Shown: positions 34,963 to 45,015, numbered from the stretch's first letter. The stretch is 64,000 nt of DNA from Gammaproteobacteria bacterium (GCA_026707735.1 JAPOWH010000002.1:372001-436000), one strand, 5' to 3'. Translations and numbers: made by a program. Notes: generated by a model from the sequence alone, not told the origin.

Positions 34963-35793
34963 ATGGCAATATACGCAATTGGCGACGTACAAGGTTGCTA
35001 CACCGAGTTGCGCTATCTCTTGGATGCGATTTCCTTCGACTTTGAACGAGACGAAGTCTGGTTTACAGGGGATTTGGTAAACCGTGGGCTTGATAGCCTA
35101 GCAACGTTGCAGTTCGTCAAGAAGCTGGGTGATCGCGCCACGGTAGTGCTTGGCAATCATGACTTATATTTGCTGTCAATCGTATATGGAGGTCACTCGC
35201 TGCACGCGAAGGACACCTTTAGCGATGTGTTGCGCTCAAGCTATTGTGAGGAGCTCTGCCACTGGTTGCGGCATCAACCACTGCTATATGAGTCAGATGG
35301 CCACTTGCTAGTTCATGCAGGTATTCCACACTTGTGGAACAAAAGTCAGGCGAAGTCGCTGGCGCATGAAGTGGAATGCGCCATTCGAGATTCCGCTTAC
35401 GAAGATTTCTTTCGCGGCATGTTTGGAAACGAACCGGCTGTCTGGAATGAAGGACATACAGGTTTGAATCGATTGCGATGCATTACCAACTACTTAACCC
35501 GAATGAGATTCATCCACGCGAACGGGACGATGGAATTTTCCTCGAAACTTGGTCTCGACCATGCCCCTCCAACTTTCAGGGCATGGTTTGAGTTTCCGAC
35601 GCAAATAGAGGAGACAATAGTGTTTGGCCACTGGGCGTCTTTGAATGGAAAAACACACAATAACCAGTTCCGTGCCATCGATACAGGTTGTGTGTGGGGT
35701 CGCAGACTAACAGCCTATCGATTGGACAACCAAGACCACTGTTCAGTGGCTGCACAGTCCGGTAGTGAATCCGCCCGTAGCCGCAGCGACTAA
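34963..35793 (+). CDS. apaH: Diadenosine tetraphosphatase, symmetrical
   Basis: A 276-residue ApaH of normal length. Phosphoesterase metal motifs are in place: YAIGDVQGCYTEL (GDxxG), WFTGDLVNRGLDSL (GDLVxRG) and VLGNHDLYLL (GNHD), with HAGIPHLW and VFGHWASLNGK later. It splits Ap4A into two ADP and controls the alarmone pool. In many relatives apaG sits just upstream between rsmA and apaH; here only 35 bp separate them. cca starts six bases downstream, so the genes are probably one operon. Confidence 0.96.
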   Translation: MAIYAIGDVQGCYTELRYLLDAISFDFERDEVWFTGDLVNRGLDSLATLQFVKKLGDRATVVLGNHDLYLLSIVYGGHSLHAKDTFSDVLRSSYCEELCHWLRHQPLLYESDGHLLVHAGIPHLWNKSQAKSLAHEVECAIRDSAYEDFFRGMFGNEPAVWNEGHTGLNRLRCITNYLTRMRFIHANGTMEFSSKLGLDHAPPTFRAWFEFPTQIEETIVFGHWASLNGKTHNNQFRAIDTGCVWGRRLTAYRLDNQDHCSVAAQSGSESARSRSD

Positions 35794-35798
35794 CGGCC

Positions 35799-36893
35799 AT
35801 GAAGATTCCAGGAGTTGCTTACCGCGTAGGTGGGTCCGTAAGGGACGAACTAATGGGAACCGAGCCCGGTAAGCGCCCAGCAAAAGCGCGCGATTGCGAT
35901 TGGGTTGTTACTGGGGCTACTCCTAAGGAAATGCAACGCGCTGGACTTAAGCAAATTGGCAAGTCCTTTCCAGTGTATTTGAACCCGAGGACGGGGGACC
36001 AATATGCTCTGGCACGAACAGAGCGGAAGACTGGAAGAGGGCATCAGGCATTTGAGTTCCATTTCGACCCAGATGTGGAGCTCATTGAAGACTTGCGGCG
36101 TAGGGACTTGACAATCAATGCGATGGCACGTGACTCTGACGGCAAACTCATCGATCCGTTTGGTGGCGAAAAGGATGTGAAAGACCGCATCCTGCGCCAT
36201 GTTTCAGACGCTTTTGCGGAAGACCCATTGCGAGTGTTTCGCGTTGCGCGATTTGCTGCGACTTTGCCAGAGTTCAATATTGCACCTGAGACGCGCGAGA
36301 TGATGAGGTCGATGCAGGAGGAGCTTGCGGACCTATCAGCGGAGAGGGTGTGGAGTGAGTATGCCAGAGCTATGGAGGGGTTGACGCCATTCAGATTCTT
36401 CGACACCTTGAGCGAGACCGAATCGATTGAGCCATGGTTTAGCGGAATCGCAGTGATCGGTCTCACTTCTATCATGCGCGAGAGATGGCTGCGCAGCATT
36501 GATGCGATAGCAGCGATTGGTTGGGTGCACGAAGAGGCAACAGCAGTTGCGCTCTTTCGACGTCTAAAGGCACCTGGAAGTGTTGTGCGGCTAGGGCGCG
36601 ATGTTGCGCGTTTTGGCCATTCACTATCTACGATTCTCTCCCAGGACCCTATCGATGTGCTGTCATTCTTCGAACGGTCACACGCATTTCGGCCAGGCAC
36701 GGCATTTCAGAGGCTTGTTGCGGCAGTTCAAGCCTGTGCAGGATTAGATCTTGGCTGCGTCAAGCGCTTAGTTGGTCAGGTAAGCAAGATCAGGCTTCAC
36801 GGCATACCGTCTAACGAATACGGCTGGCACTTGCGACAAGCTAGACTTGAAGCTATTGCCGGCTTCCTAAAGGAATCCCAAAGGGACACTTAG
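35799..36893 (+). CDS. cca: tRNA CCA-adding nucleotidyltransferase (short form, no HD domain)
   Basis: A 364-residue class II CCA-adding enzyme. The head domain has [13 protein letters not shown] (GGxVRD) and [12 protein letters not shown] (DxD catalytic pair). Further blocks are [24 protein letters not shown] (RRDxxxNA) and [18 protein letters not shown] (EDPxRxxRxxRF). The sequence ends without the HD phosphohydrolase domain that E. coli Cca carries, so the 2',3'-cyclic phosphodiesterase activity of that domain should be missing. It adds or repairs the 3' CCA of tRNAs. Its stop overlaps the convergent tsaD stop. Confidence 0.94.
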   Translation: MKIPGVAYRVGGSVRDELMGTEPGKRPAKARDCDWVVTGATPKEMQRAGLKQIGKSFPVYLNPRTGDQYALARTERKTGRGHQAFEFHFDPDVELIEDLRRRDLTINAMARDSDGKLIDPFGGEKDVKDRILRHVSDAFAEDPLRVFRVARFAATLPEFNIAPETREMMRSMQEELADLSAERVWSEYARAMEGLTPFRFFDTLSETESIEPWFSGIAVIGLTSIMRERWLRSIDAIAAIGWVHEEATAVALFRRLKAPGSVVRLGRDVARFGHSLSTILSQDPIDVLSFFERSHAFRPGTAFQRLVAAVQACAGLDLGCVKRLVGQVSKIRLHGIPSNEYGWHLRQARLEAIAGFLKESQRDT

Positions 36894-37894
36894 GGAACTC
36901 CTAGGGTATCCAAGCTCCAACGCGCCTTTGATGAAATCTCCAAGGGTTCTCTATACCCAGCATTGAGCCGCTGATAGCCCGCGAACGCGATCATCGCACC
37001 ATTGTCAGTGCAGAGTTCAATTGAGGGATATAGGAGCGCGCATTCGAGAGACTGTAAGACCTTTCGTAGAGTAGTGTTTGCCGCCACTCCACCTGAAAGA
37101 ACTAACGTAGACGCGCCAGTGTGGTCAAGTGCTCGTCGACATTTGATTCGAAGTGTCTCAGCAACTGCTCGTTCGAACGATGCCGCTATGTCGGCGACGT
37201 CAGTTGACTCAAGTGGCGAGGTTGCGTCAATGACGTTGCGAACCGCGGTCTTGAGTCCGCTGAAACTGAAGTCAAGTCCCGGCCTATCGGTCATTGGGCG
37301 CGGAAACTGAAACCGCTGGTCGTTGCCGTTGCTAGCCAATTTAGCGATTTGAGGTCCCCCTGGATACCCGAGACCAAGTAGTTTGGCTGTCTTGTCGAAG
37401 GCTTCGCCAACGGCGTCATCGAGGGATTGCCCCAACAGTCGGTACTCGCCAATTCCCATCACATGTACGAGAAGAGTGTGTCCACCAGACACCAGCAGAG
37501 CCACAAAAGGAAGTTCAGGTATTGCTGTGTCGAGCAAGGGTGCGAGAAGGTGCGCCTCCATGTGGTGTACACCAATTGCCGGTATGTCAAGTGCCCAAGC
37601 TAAAGATCGGCCAAATGACGCACCAACCATCAAAGCGCCGATCAGACCGGGTCCGGAGGTAAAGGCGACTCCATCAAGGTCTCCCAAAGTTGATCCCGCA
37701 TCGTGCAGAGTCTGTGCAAGCAGTGGAGATACCTTGCGGATATGGTCGCGGGACGCTAGTTCGGGAACGATTCCTCCATATCGATTGTGCAATTCGACTT
37801 GACTTGAAACGTTGTGTGCGATGATTCCGCGGCAACTGTCGTAGACGGCAATACCCGTTTCGTCACAGGATGTTTCAATGCCAAGAACTCTCAA
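36890..37894 (-). CDS. tsaD: tRNA N6-adenosine threonylcarbamoyltransferase
   Basis: A 334-residue TsaD (formerly Gcp/YgjD). It begins [17 protein letters not shown], the ASKHA nucleotide-binding loop. The Fe-binding histidines lie in [62 protein letters not shown] and [15 protein letters not shown] are the family blocks. It transfers the threonylcarbamoyl group to A37 of ANN-decoding tRNAs together with TsaB and TsaE, which are not in this window. rpsU, the usual gammaproteobacterial neighbour, is not adjacent. Confidence 0.97.
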   Translation of the reverse strand: MRVLGIETSCDETGIAVYDSCRGIIAHNVSSQVELHNRYGGIVPELASRDHIRKVSPLLAQTLHDAGSTLGDLDGVAFTSGPGLIGALMVGASFGRSLAWALDIPAIGVHHMEAHLLAPLLDTAIPELPFVALLVSGGHTLLVHVMGIGEYRLLGQSLDDAVGEAFDKTAKLLGLGYPGGPQIAKLASNGNDQRFQFPRPMTDRPGLDFSFSGLKTAVRNVIDATSPLESTDVADIAASFERAVAETLRIKCRRALDHTGASTLVLSGGVAANTTLRKVLQSLECALLYPSIELCTDNGAMIAFAGYQRLNAGYREPLEISSKARWSLDTLGVP

Positions 37895-37903
37895 CGCAGT
37901 ACT

Positions 37904-38563
37904 CTAGGTCTTGCGCATAAATATGAGATTCAGGAATGCCGAGATGTCTGCGATCTCGTCGTAGCAAACTTGGTGCGCCATGTCGTATTGGCGCCATTCC
38001 ACGTTGTAGTTGAGTGCTTCTAGAGCATTTCGAGACGAAACAGCTCTGGAGAGAGGGATCATGGGGTCCAATGTGCCGTGTGCCATGAATATCGGTGTAT
38101 TGACACTGGCAAAGCTGACCTCATCGCCGACGTTCTCGTGGTTGTGCAAGTAGGTAGACAACGCTACGACTCCCGCAAATGGTTGTTCGGCTCGAACAGC
38201 CAGTTGCAAAGCGACAACTCCGCCTTGAGAAAACCCTGCAAGCGCGATTCGTGAAGAAGGAATGCCACGGGCGGTTTCATTTTCGACTAGCTCATGAATC
38301 AATGAGGCTGACTCGCGAATCTCGTCGGCGCCCGATCGAACATCTCCTGGGTTGATGTCATACCACGCACGCATTTGCATGCCTCCATTTAGAGTTACTG
38401 GACGGATTGGTGCATGCGGCAGAATAAACCTGACGGCTAGGTCCAAATTGAGCTCCGGCACAACCGGTTCGAAGTCGTGTCCGTCTGCGCCTAGACCATG
38501 CAGCCAGATCACGCAATGCGTAGGGTCATTCCCTCGAACTAGCTCAATGGCTTCGAGAGGCAT
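37904..38563 (-). CDS. Carboxylesterase / phospholipase family alpha/beta hydrolase
   Basis: A 219-residue cytoplasmic hydrolase of the acyl-protein-thioesterase/carboxylesterase family. The catalytic triad is readable: Ser in ALAGFSQGGVVALQL, Asp in FMAHGTLDPMIPLSRA, His in YDMAHQVCYDEI. The N-terminus CVIWLHGLGADGHDFEPVVPEL carries the oxyanion-hole HGLG. No signal peptide is present. It follows tsaD on the same strand with 9 bp between. The physiological ester is not known; small acyl esters are the usual test substrates for this family. Confidence 0.88.
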   Translation of the reverse strand: MPLEAIELVRGNDPTHCVIWLHGLGADGHDFEPVVPELNLDLAVRFILPHAPIRPVTLNGGMQMRAWYDINPGDVRSGADEIRESASLIHELVENETARGIPSSRIALAGFSQGGVVALQLAVRAEQPFAGVVALSTYLHNHENVGDEVSFASVNTPIFMAHGTLDPMIPLSRAVSSRNALEALNYNVEWRQYDMAHQVCYDEIADISAFLNLIFMRKT

Positions 38564-38599
38564 TGTGAAACTCTGTTGGGACAGTCAATCTCGCGAGTA

Positions 38600-39229
38600 C
38601 TACTTGTTGAGTTGCGCAGACAACGAAAAGAAAGTGGGCAGGAGTTGACGTGCCTGAGTGAGAATCTCGGCTTCGCTGGTTCTTCGGTTGGGTTGAAACT
38701 TCCTCCTGCGTTCAATCCACAACGCGAGACGCTGAACTCCTGAATGCGTCGCCTCTATTCGGTGCCGGCGATCGAGCAATAGCTTCCTGTTCAGCCAGGA
38801 AGCGAGGTGTTGCGGAGTTTGCTGTTCGTTGAGAGACTTGATCGAGCGGCGGTAGTTTTTTCGTGCCGTTCCCTTCGTTGCGTGTCCATGCTTCTTCAAC
38901 GTACCAAGAAGCGAGCGAGAGGCACGACTATCGTCCATGAGGTCATGGATGTCCGGGGCGATTTCAAGTGCCAATTTGCGCCACTTCTTACTGTGCTCCG
39001 CTTTGGTCAGCAACGTGCCGATGGCATGCGCCGCACTGTTTCTTTCCTTTAGTGATCCATTGGTACAGATGCGAACCATGCTTCTCCATGTTTCAACGTC
39101 GAGGGTGTTGCCGTTGCGACATGGGCACAACGACTTAAGCATCGCTCGACGCTGCCCTATTTTTCCTCCGTAGTCGGACAGTTCGCCAGATAGCTGGCAA
39201 GTGTTTGATTTTTGGATCATGGAGGTCAT
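38600..39229 (-). CDS. Basic helical protein, unknown function
   Basis: A 209-residue protein, strongly basic (many Arg/Lys/His), predicted mostly helical. It has a CPCRNG motif near residue 35 and a HEAT-like helix AAHAIGTLLTKAEHSKKWR. The SLLGTLKKHGHATKGTARKNY stretch and the C-terminal Arg/Lys-rich segment suggest nucleic-acid contact, but nothing is diagnostic. No signal peptide or membrane helix. I do not recognise a family. It starts 36 bp upstream of the carboxylesterase gene on the same strand. The frame has sensible codon use over its whole length, so it is likely a real gene. Confidence 0.6.
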   Translation of the reverse strand: MTSMIQKSNTCQLSGELSDYGGKIGQRRAMLKSLCPCRNGNTLDVETWRSMVRICTNGSLKERNSAAHAIGTLLTKAEHSKKWRKLALEIAPDIHDLMDDSRASRSLLGTLKKHGHATKGTARKNYRRSIKSLNEQQTPQHLASWLNRKLLLDRRHRIEATHSGVQRLALWIERRRKFQPNRRTSEAEILTQARQLLPTFFSLSAQLNK

Positions 39230-39353
39230 TTCAACTACTGGCTACCTTTGGCGACGTTAGTCGTTGCTCACAGATATTGTTCAATCGAGGAGCGCTCCTC
39301 GCGCGTGTAACGCAACAGGTCATAATTATGGCAATCAGAATGGGAGATTAACA

Positions 39354-40478
39354 GTGGGTCCACTACAAGGCGTAAAAGTAATCGAACTCGCAGGAATAGG
39401 TCCCGGTCCCTTCTGCGGAATGATGCTCTCGGACATGGGAGCAGATGTTATCCGTGTTGACAGGATTACCAGCTCTACGCGAGCCCCAAGGGACATCATG
39501 CAAAGAAACAGGAAATCCATAGCCGTCAACCTGAAGTCGGAGGAGGGGCGCGACGTTGTACTTCGGATGGCCGAGACTGCGGACGCACTATTCGAGGGAT
39601 TCCGCCCGGGAGTGACCGAGCGCCTTGGATTGGGTCCAGACGACTGTTTTGCTAGAAACAAGAAGCTAGTCTATGGACGTATGACTGGATGGGGGCAGGA
39701 GGGCCCATTGGCGCTCGCTGCGGGGCACGACATCAATTACATCGGGCTGTCGGGCGCACTCCATGCGATCGGTGAGCCGGGCGGAAAACCCGTTCCTCCA
39801 CTTAATCTCATCGGCGACTTTGGAGGTGGCGGCATGCTATTGGCATTCGGGCTTGTTTGTGCGTTGCTTGAAGCCAGACGCTCGGGAGAGGGCCAAGTTG
39901 TCGATGCCGCGATGATAGATGGGTCCGCCTCGCTCATGGCCGCGTTCTACAGCATGGCGCAGCATGGCTTCGTAAACGAACGCGGAGCCAACTTGCTGGA
40001 TGGCGGCGCTCATTTCTACAACACGTACGAAACCAGGGACGGCAAGTACATATGTGTGGGTTCTATCGAACCGCAATTCTATGAATTGCTCTTACGGCAC
40101 GCTGAAGTCACAGATGCTAAGTTTCGCGAGCAAATGAACAGAGAAGAGTGGCCAAGCATGCGCGACGAACTTGCGCGGATTTTCAAAACCAAGACGCGCG
40201 AAGAATGGTGCGAGGTAATGGAAGGTACCGACATTTGTTTTGCCCCGGTACTATCGGTTTGGGAGGCGCCGCAGCACCCCCACAACACCGCTCGGGAGTC
40301 CTTCATCGAGTTGGATGGAGTCACACAACCGGCTCCGGCGCCCCGCTTTAGTCGCAGTCGTCCGGATGTCAGACACGGTGCTCGCATCCCAGGGCAGGAT
40401 GCAGCCGAGGTTCTTCGATCCTTTCGGTACTCGGAAGAGGAAATCAATGAACTGCGATCTTGTGGCGCGGTTGGGTAG
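39354..40478 (+). CDS. CaiB/BaiF family CoA-transferase or acyl-CoA racemase
   Basis: A 374-residue class III CoA-transferase/alpha-methylacyl-CoA racemase family protein. I chose the GTG at 39354, because GGAG lies eight bases upstream and the sequence then begins GPLQGVKVIELAGIGPGPFCG. An in-frame TTG at 39264 would add 30 residues without similarity. The family blocks are LSDMGADVIRVDR, DVVLRMAETADALFEGFRPG, GRMTGWGQEGPLALAAGHDINY with the active-site Asp/His region, and GEGQVVDAAMIDGSASLM. It is followed at 40517 by propionyl-CoA synthetase, pointing to branched or propionate-linked acyl-CoA metabolism. Confidence 0.9.
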   Translation: MGPLQGVKVIELAGIGPGPFCGMMLSDMGADVIRVDRITSSTRAPRDIMQRNRKSIAVNLKSEEGRDVVLRMAETADALFEGFRPGVTERLGLGPDDCFARNKKLVYGRMTGWGQEGPLALAAGHDINYIGLSGALHAIGEPGGKPVPPLNLIGDFGGGGMLLAFGLVCALLEARRSGEGQVVDAAMIDGSASLMAAFYSMAQHGFVNERGANLLDGGAHFYNTYETRDGKYICVGSIEPQFYELLLRHAEVTDAKFREQMNREEWPSMRDELARIFKTKTREEWCEVMEGTDICFAPVLSVWEAPQHPHNTARESFIELDGVTQPAPAPRFSRSRPDVRHGARIPGQDAAEVLRSFRYSEEEINELRSCGAVG

Positions 40479-40516
40479 AGATAAAGCAAGGATTCAAGGA
40501 TTCGGACACTGCATCC

Positions 40517-42418
40517 ATGAGTAGCTACGCAAAAGCTTATGCCTTGTCCCTCAACTCGCCGGAAGAATTCTGGGAGGAACAGGCCCGCGCCATAGACTGG
40601 CACGAACCGCCGCGTCGCATTCTGAGCAAGGACGAGAACCTTGCTGATCGTTGGTTTGAAGGCGGAAAGCTAAATGCTGCGTGGCTCGCATTGGATCGCC
40701 ATGTCAATGCAGGACGGGGTTGCGACACGGCTCTTATATACGATTCGCCAGTTACTCAAATTACCAAGAAATACACCTTTGAAGAATTGCTACAGGAAGT
40801 CTCGATCGTTGCCGGAGCGTTGCGGCGATCAGGAGTTGTCAAAGGTGACCGAGTAGTCATTTACATGCCGATGGTCCCAGAGACCGTTGTTGCAATGCTT
40901 GCCTGTGCACGCATCGGCGCCATTCACTCGGTTGTATTTGGAGGTTTTGCTGCTCCCGAGCTTGCCACAAGGATTGACGATGCGACTCCCAAGCTCGTAT
41001 TGGCAGCCACTTGCGGCATTGAGTTTCAATCCGTTGTTCCCTACATGCCTATGTTGGAACGAGCTTTGGAGTTGGCGTCCCATAGGCCCGAATCCGTAGT
41101 TGTGCTGCAACGTGAAATGTCTAGAGCCACGCTCGACAACACGAAGTACATGGACTGGCAGGATTGGGTATCAAACGCCACGTCTGCAGATGCTCTGCCA
41201 GTCGATTCGTGGGATCCTCTATACATCCTCTATACATCCGGCACGACAGGAAAGCCCAAGGGCGTATTGCGCGATACAGGTGGACATGCGGTTGCCCTGA
41301 ACTACAGTATGGATGCCATCTATGGCTGCGACGCCGGCGACGTGTTTTGGGCAGCATCAGATGTTGGCTGGGTTGTCGGCCATTCGTACATCGTTTACGG
41401 ACCTTTGATAAAGGGATGTACAACAGTCCTGTTCGAAGGAAAGCCCGTTCGAACGCCCGATGCGGGAGCCTTCTGGCGGGTGATCGCTGAGCATCGAGTT
41501 AAGACCTTTTTCGTGGCGCCGACAGCCTTTCGGGCAGTAAAGAAGGAGGATCCGGATTGCAAGCTACTAGAACGCTACAACATCGATTGCCTTGAATACT
41601 TGTTTGTGGCAGGGGAACGACTGGATCCTCCCACGTGGCATTGGTTGCGCGATCACGTGGACGTACCAGTGATCGACCATTGGTGGCAAACGGAAACTGG
41701 TTGGGCGATTTGCGCAAACATGGTTGGGTACGGTCTGCACGAAATGAAACCGGGATCTGTAACTTTGCCAGTGCCCGGCAACAATGTTGCGGTGTTGGAC
41801 GAACTGGGTGCCGATTGCGGCACCAACAAAGTAGGAAACATTGTTATACGTCCGCCGGCTCCCCCCTCACACTTTTTCACTGTATGGGGAGACCACGGAC
41901 GATATGTTTCATCTTACTGGAAACGATTTCCCAATGCGTATGAGACGGAAGATGGGGGCTATCTTGACGAGGACGGTTACGTCTACATTCTGGGACGCAC
42001 AGACGACGTTATGAATGTCGCTGGGCATAGGTTGTCGACTGGTGAGTTGGAGGAATCTGTCGCTTCTCACGACGCCGTTGCGGAGTGCGCCGTGGTTGGT
42101 ATCAAGGACGACTTGAAAGGTCAAGTGCCGGTCGGATTGGTCGTCTTAAAGGACGGAGTAGCAGTTTCGGCGCAATCGCTGGAGCACGACTTGATTCGGC
42201 TCGTGCGCGAGCACGTAGGCGCGTTTGCGAATTTCAAGAGAATCTGCGTAGTCGAACGATTGCCGAAGACTCGGTCAGGCAAAATCCTTCGCCAGACTGT
42301 TCGAAAAATGATTGATGGCGAGACCTACATGACTCCATCGACGATTGATGATCCAGGAATCATTGACGAAATTGAAACCGAACTCGCAAAGGTGGGATTG
42401 ATTGGACAGCGCAGCTGA
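40517..42418 (+). CDS. prpE: Propionyl-CoA synthetase (acyl-CoA synthetase, PrpE type)
   Basis: About 633 residues from the ATG at 40517; the longer frame to 40460 overlaps the CoA-transferase stop. Adenylate-forming motifs are YILYTSGTTGKPKGVLRDTGG (P-loop), WAASDVGWVVGHSYIVYGPL, DHWWQTETGWAI and GRTDDVMNVAGHRLSTGELE, and the C-terminal catalytic Lys lies in LPKTRSGKILRQTVRKM. The N-terminus PEEFWEEQARAIDWHEPPRRIL favours PrpE over Acs. It activates propionate (or acetate) to the CoA ester in two steps with ATP. Downstream at 42482 an enoyl-CoA hydratase follows. Confidence 0.9.
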   Translation: MSSYAKAYALSLNSPEEFWEEQARAIDWHEPPRRILSKDENLADRWFEGGKLNAAWLALDRHVNAGRGCDTALIYDSPVTQITKKYTFEELLQEVSIVAGALRRSGVVKGDRVVIYMPMVPETVVAMLACARIGAIHSVVFGGFAAPELATRIDDATPKLVLAATCGIEFQSVVPYMPMLERALELASHRPESVVVLQREMSRATLDNTKYMDWQDWVSNATSADALPVDSWDPLYILYTSGTTGKPKGVLRDTGGHAVALNYSMDAIYGCDAGDVFWAASDVGWVVGHSYIVYGPLIKGCTTVLFEGKPVRTPDAGAFWRVIAEHRVKTFFVAPTAFRAVKKEDPDCKLLERYNIDCLEYLFVAGERLDPPTWHWLRDHVDVPVIDHWWQTETGWAICANMVGYGLHEMKPGSVTLPVPGNNVAVLDELGADCGTNKVGNIVIRPPAPPSHFFTVWGDHGRYVSSYWKRFPNAYETEDGGYLDEDGYVYILGRTDDVMNVAGHRLSTGELEESVASHDAVAECAVVGIKDDLKGQVPVGLVVLKDGVAVSAQSLEHDLIRLVREHVGAFANFKRICVVERLPKTRSGKILRQTVRKMIDGETYMTPSTIDDPGIIDEIETELAKVGLIGQRS

Positions 42419-42481
42419 AAGTCAAGGCCCCTGCAAACGAGACTCGACCCATGTTGTCGATCATTCTGAACGAGGTAATGC

Positions 42482-43318
42482 ATGGTTGATTCGCATGTAG
42501 AAGCAAGAGTCGATGGGCATGTTGCCTCATTGATCCTTTCGAATCCTCCGCGCCACACGATCAATGCCAGAGGTTCCCAACAGTTGTTTGAACATCTCGA
42601 GGCGCTGTCGCGTGACGATTCCGTGCGAGTTGTTGTGCTTACGGGATCTTCTGAGGACATATTTGTGCGCCACTACGAAGTTGACGAACTTGCGGACTCA
42701 TCGGAAAGAATTCAAGATCGGAGGCCCCAAAGAGCGCCCGTGGATAATTCGCGTGGTACGACTCGTGCGGCTGGTGGCTTGCGCGGCGCAATGAACTTGC
42801 TGGAATCGATGAAGCAGATCACGGTCGCTGCGATAAATGGCATGGCACACGGAGGCGGACTTGAGCTTGCACTGGCGTGTGACTTTCGTCTGGCACGCGC
42901 AGGGCGCTTTACACTGGGTCTCCCAGAGACGGGTGTCGGAATATTGCCGGGTGGCGGCGGCACGCAGCGACTGACACGGATTGTGGGGATTGCGCAGGCG
43001 CTGGACTTGGTTCTTCATGGAACCATATTTGAGAGTCGTCGGGCCTTAGAGATGGGAATCGTTCATAGAGTTTTTCCTAATCCCATAGGCGAGTATCGCG
43101 CTGCTGTTTCTGAGTTTGCAGAAAATTTGGCTCATCGAGCCCCGATTGCACTTGCCAAAGCCAAACAGGCGATTCGAGAGGGGATGGAAATGTCGCTGTC
43201 AGATGGTCTGCGTAGAGAGGCTGAATTGTTCGCCGAATTAATGGCAACCCAAGATGCCGCTCGTGCACTCCGAGCTGTTTCGAAGGGCAAACCAATCCCT
43301 CGCTTCAAGGGGGAATGA
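42482..43318 (+). CDS. Enoyl-CoA hydratase/isomerase family protein
   Basis: A 278-residue crotonase-fold protein. VASLILSNPPRHTINARGSQ is the N-terminal block; AINGMAHGGGLELALACDFR is the oxyanion-hole block, and LPETGVGILPGGGGTQRLTRIVG includes the Glu and Gly-rich loop of genuine hydratases (GGGGTQRL). This makes it closer to a classical hydratase than the copy at 4229. It follows propionyl-CoA synthetase by 63 bp and converges with proS. Role in fatty-acid or branched-chain acyl-CoA breakdown is likely; the exact substrate is not seen. Confidence 0.88.
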   Translation: MVDSHVEARVDGHVASLILSNPPRHTINARGSQQLFEHLEALSRDDSVRVVVLTGSSEDIFVRHYEVDELADSSERIQDRRPQRAPVDNSRGTTRAAGGLRGAMNLLESMKQITVAAINGMAHGGGLELALACDFRLARAGRFTLGLPETGVGILPGGGGTQRLTRIVGIAQALDLVLHGTIFESRRALEMGIVHRVFPNPIGEYRAAVSEFAENLAHRAPIALAKAKQAIREGMEMSLSDGLRREAELFAELMATQDAARALRAVSKGKPIPRFKGE

Positions 43319-43326
43319 CTGTCTGT

Positions 43327-45015
43327 CTAGGATCTCAGCCGCTCCACGACACTGCTAGGGGCAATTGCTTCGATTTCGCCCCGTCGGAATCGGTACTCCA
43401 CTTGATTGCGTTGCATGCCGCGCTCGCCGATCATGATTCGGTGAGGAATCCCTATAAGATCTGCGTCCGCGAATTTGACTCCGGGCCTCTCAGACCTATC
43501 GTCGTAAATGGCATCAACCCCTGCACCTAAGCACTCATCGTAGACTTTCTCGGCGGTCTGTTGTACGAGTTCGGATCGCTCGGCATTCAAAGAAATTATG
43601 TGAACCGTAGCAGGGGCAGCCTCAATCGGCCAGTCAATGCCGATGTCGTCGTGTCGCTGCTCCACGATTGCGGCTGCTAGTCGAGTTATTCCGATGCCGT
43701 AGCACCCCATGAGCGGATAGGTATTTTTGCCATCAGAGTCTAGCACTGAAGCTTGCATCGATTTCGAGTACTTTGTGCCGAGCTGGAAGATGTGACCGAC
43801 TTCAATCCCGCGTACGATTGACAATGGGCCGCTTCCGTCAGGTGCTGGATCGCCCTCGCGCACCCTTCGAATATCCACTACGCGATCGCAGGCGACATCA
43901 CGTTCCCAATTCACTCCTGTGTAGTGGAAGTCATTCTCGTTGGCACCACAAGCGAAGTCCGAAAGGTTCGCGGCGGCGCGGTCAACATAGACTGGCACTT
44001 CTGTACCCACAGGCCCAATTGAGCCTGGGCGGCAATTAAATGCTCGCTCAATCTCTGCATCAGATGCAAATTGAAGAGGTTGAAGGACATCAGGCAATCG
44101 TGCAGCCTTCAATTCGTTTAGCTCATGATCGCCACGAAGAACGAGAGCTATGGGTGAATTGGCGCCCCGAGCCACGATAGTCTTAGCTACCTGGTCGCGT
44201 TCAATTCCGAGAAATTGAACAAGCGAATCGATGGAAGCTATGCCCGGTGTAGACACCTTTTCAAGTTGATGCGAGGGATCAGGTCGCGCGCCCACGGCAA
44301 TCGCTTCTGCTCGTTCAACATTGGCTGCATAGGAACTGTTTTCGCTAAACGCAAGTGCATCTTCTCCCACTTGGGCAAGAACGTGAAACTCGTGGCTCTC
44401 CCCATCGCCAATCAAGCCAGGGTCGGCCTGCACTGCACGGTATTCGAGGTCTAACCTTTCCAGAACAGCGGAGTAGGCATCGTACATTGCCCGGTAGGTT
44501 TCGTTGAAGGTTTCTTCATCTAGGTGGAAGGAATAGGCATCCTTCATGATGAATTCGCGCGATCGCAGCACACCGAATCTGGGACGAATTTCGTCGCGAA
44601 ATTTCGTGTTGATCTGAAACAAATTGCACGGAAGTTGACGATAGCTAGAAATGTTGTTGCGAAACAGATCGGTGACTACCTCTTCATGGGTCGGACTCAG
44701 ACAATATTCGTTCTTGTGGCGGTCGGCCAATCGAGCAAGATCAGGACCCATGGCATCCCATCTCTCGGACTCTCTCCACAGTTCTGCTGGCTGTACGAAG
44801 GGCATGAGAATTTCACATGCGCCTCTCTTGGTGAGTTCCTGCCTCACAATGCGCTCTATCTTTTGCAGTACTCGGACCCCGAGCGGCAGCCACGTGAACA
44901 ACCCAGACGCGAGTTGTCTGATCATTCCTGCACGAAGAAGCAAGATGTGGCTTGGAATTTCAGCGTTCGCTGGTGGTTCGCGCAGCGTGGGTATTAGAGA
45001 TTGACTGAAACGCAT
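43327..45015 (-). CDS. proS: Prolyl-tRNA synthetase
   Basis: A 562-residue bacterial-type ProRS. The N-terminal class II catalytic core begins with FSQSLIPTLREPPANAE and SGLFTWLPLGVRVLQKIERIV (motif 1). FRDEIRPRFGVLRSREFIMKDAYS covers motif 2. The editing (INS/YbaK-like) domain lies at about residues 225-380, and motif 3 is GCYGIGITRLAAAIVEQ, followed by the anticodon-binding domain beginning VHIISLNAERSELVQQTA. It is slightly shorter than the E. coli enzyme. A strong hairpin lies about 20 bp before the start codon (45036-45061). Confidence 0.96.
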   Translation of the reverse strand: MRFSQSLIPTLREPPANAEIPSHILLLRAGMIRQLASGLFTWLPLGVRVLQKIERIVRQELTKRGACEILMPFVQPAELWRESERWDAMGPDLARLADRHKNEYCLSPTHEEVVTDLFRNNISSYRQLPCNLFQINTKFRDEIRPRFGVLRSREFIMKDAYSFHLDEETFNETYRAMYDAYSAVLERLDLEYRAVQADPGLIGDGESHEFHVLAQVGEDALAFSENSSYAANVERAEAIAVGARPDPSHQLEKVSTPGIASIDSLVQFLGIERDQVAKTIVARGANSPIALVLRGDHELNELKAARLPDVLQPLQFASDAEIERAFNCRPGSIGPVGTEVPVYVDRAAANLSDFACGANENDFHYTGVNWERDVACDRVVDIRRVREGDPAPDGSGPLSIVRGIEVGHIFQLGTKYSKSMQASVLDSDGKNTYPLMGCYGIGITRLAAAIVEQRHDDIGIDWPIEAAPATVHIISLNAERSELVQQTAEKVYDECLGAGVDAIYDDRSERPGVKFADADLIGIPHRIMIGERGMQRNQVEYRFRRGEIEAIAPSSVVERLRS

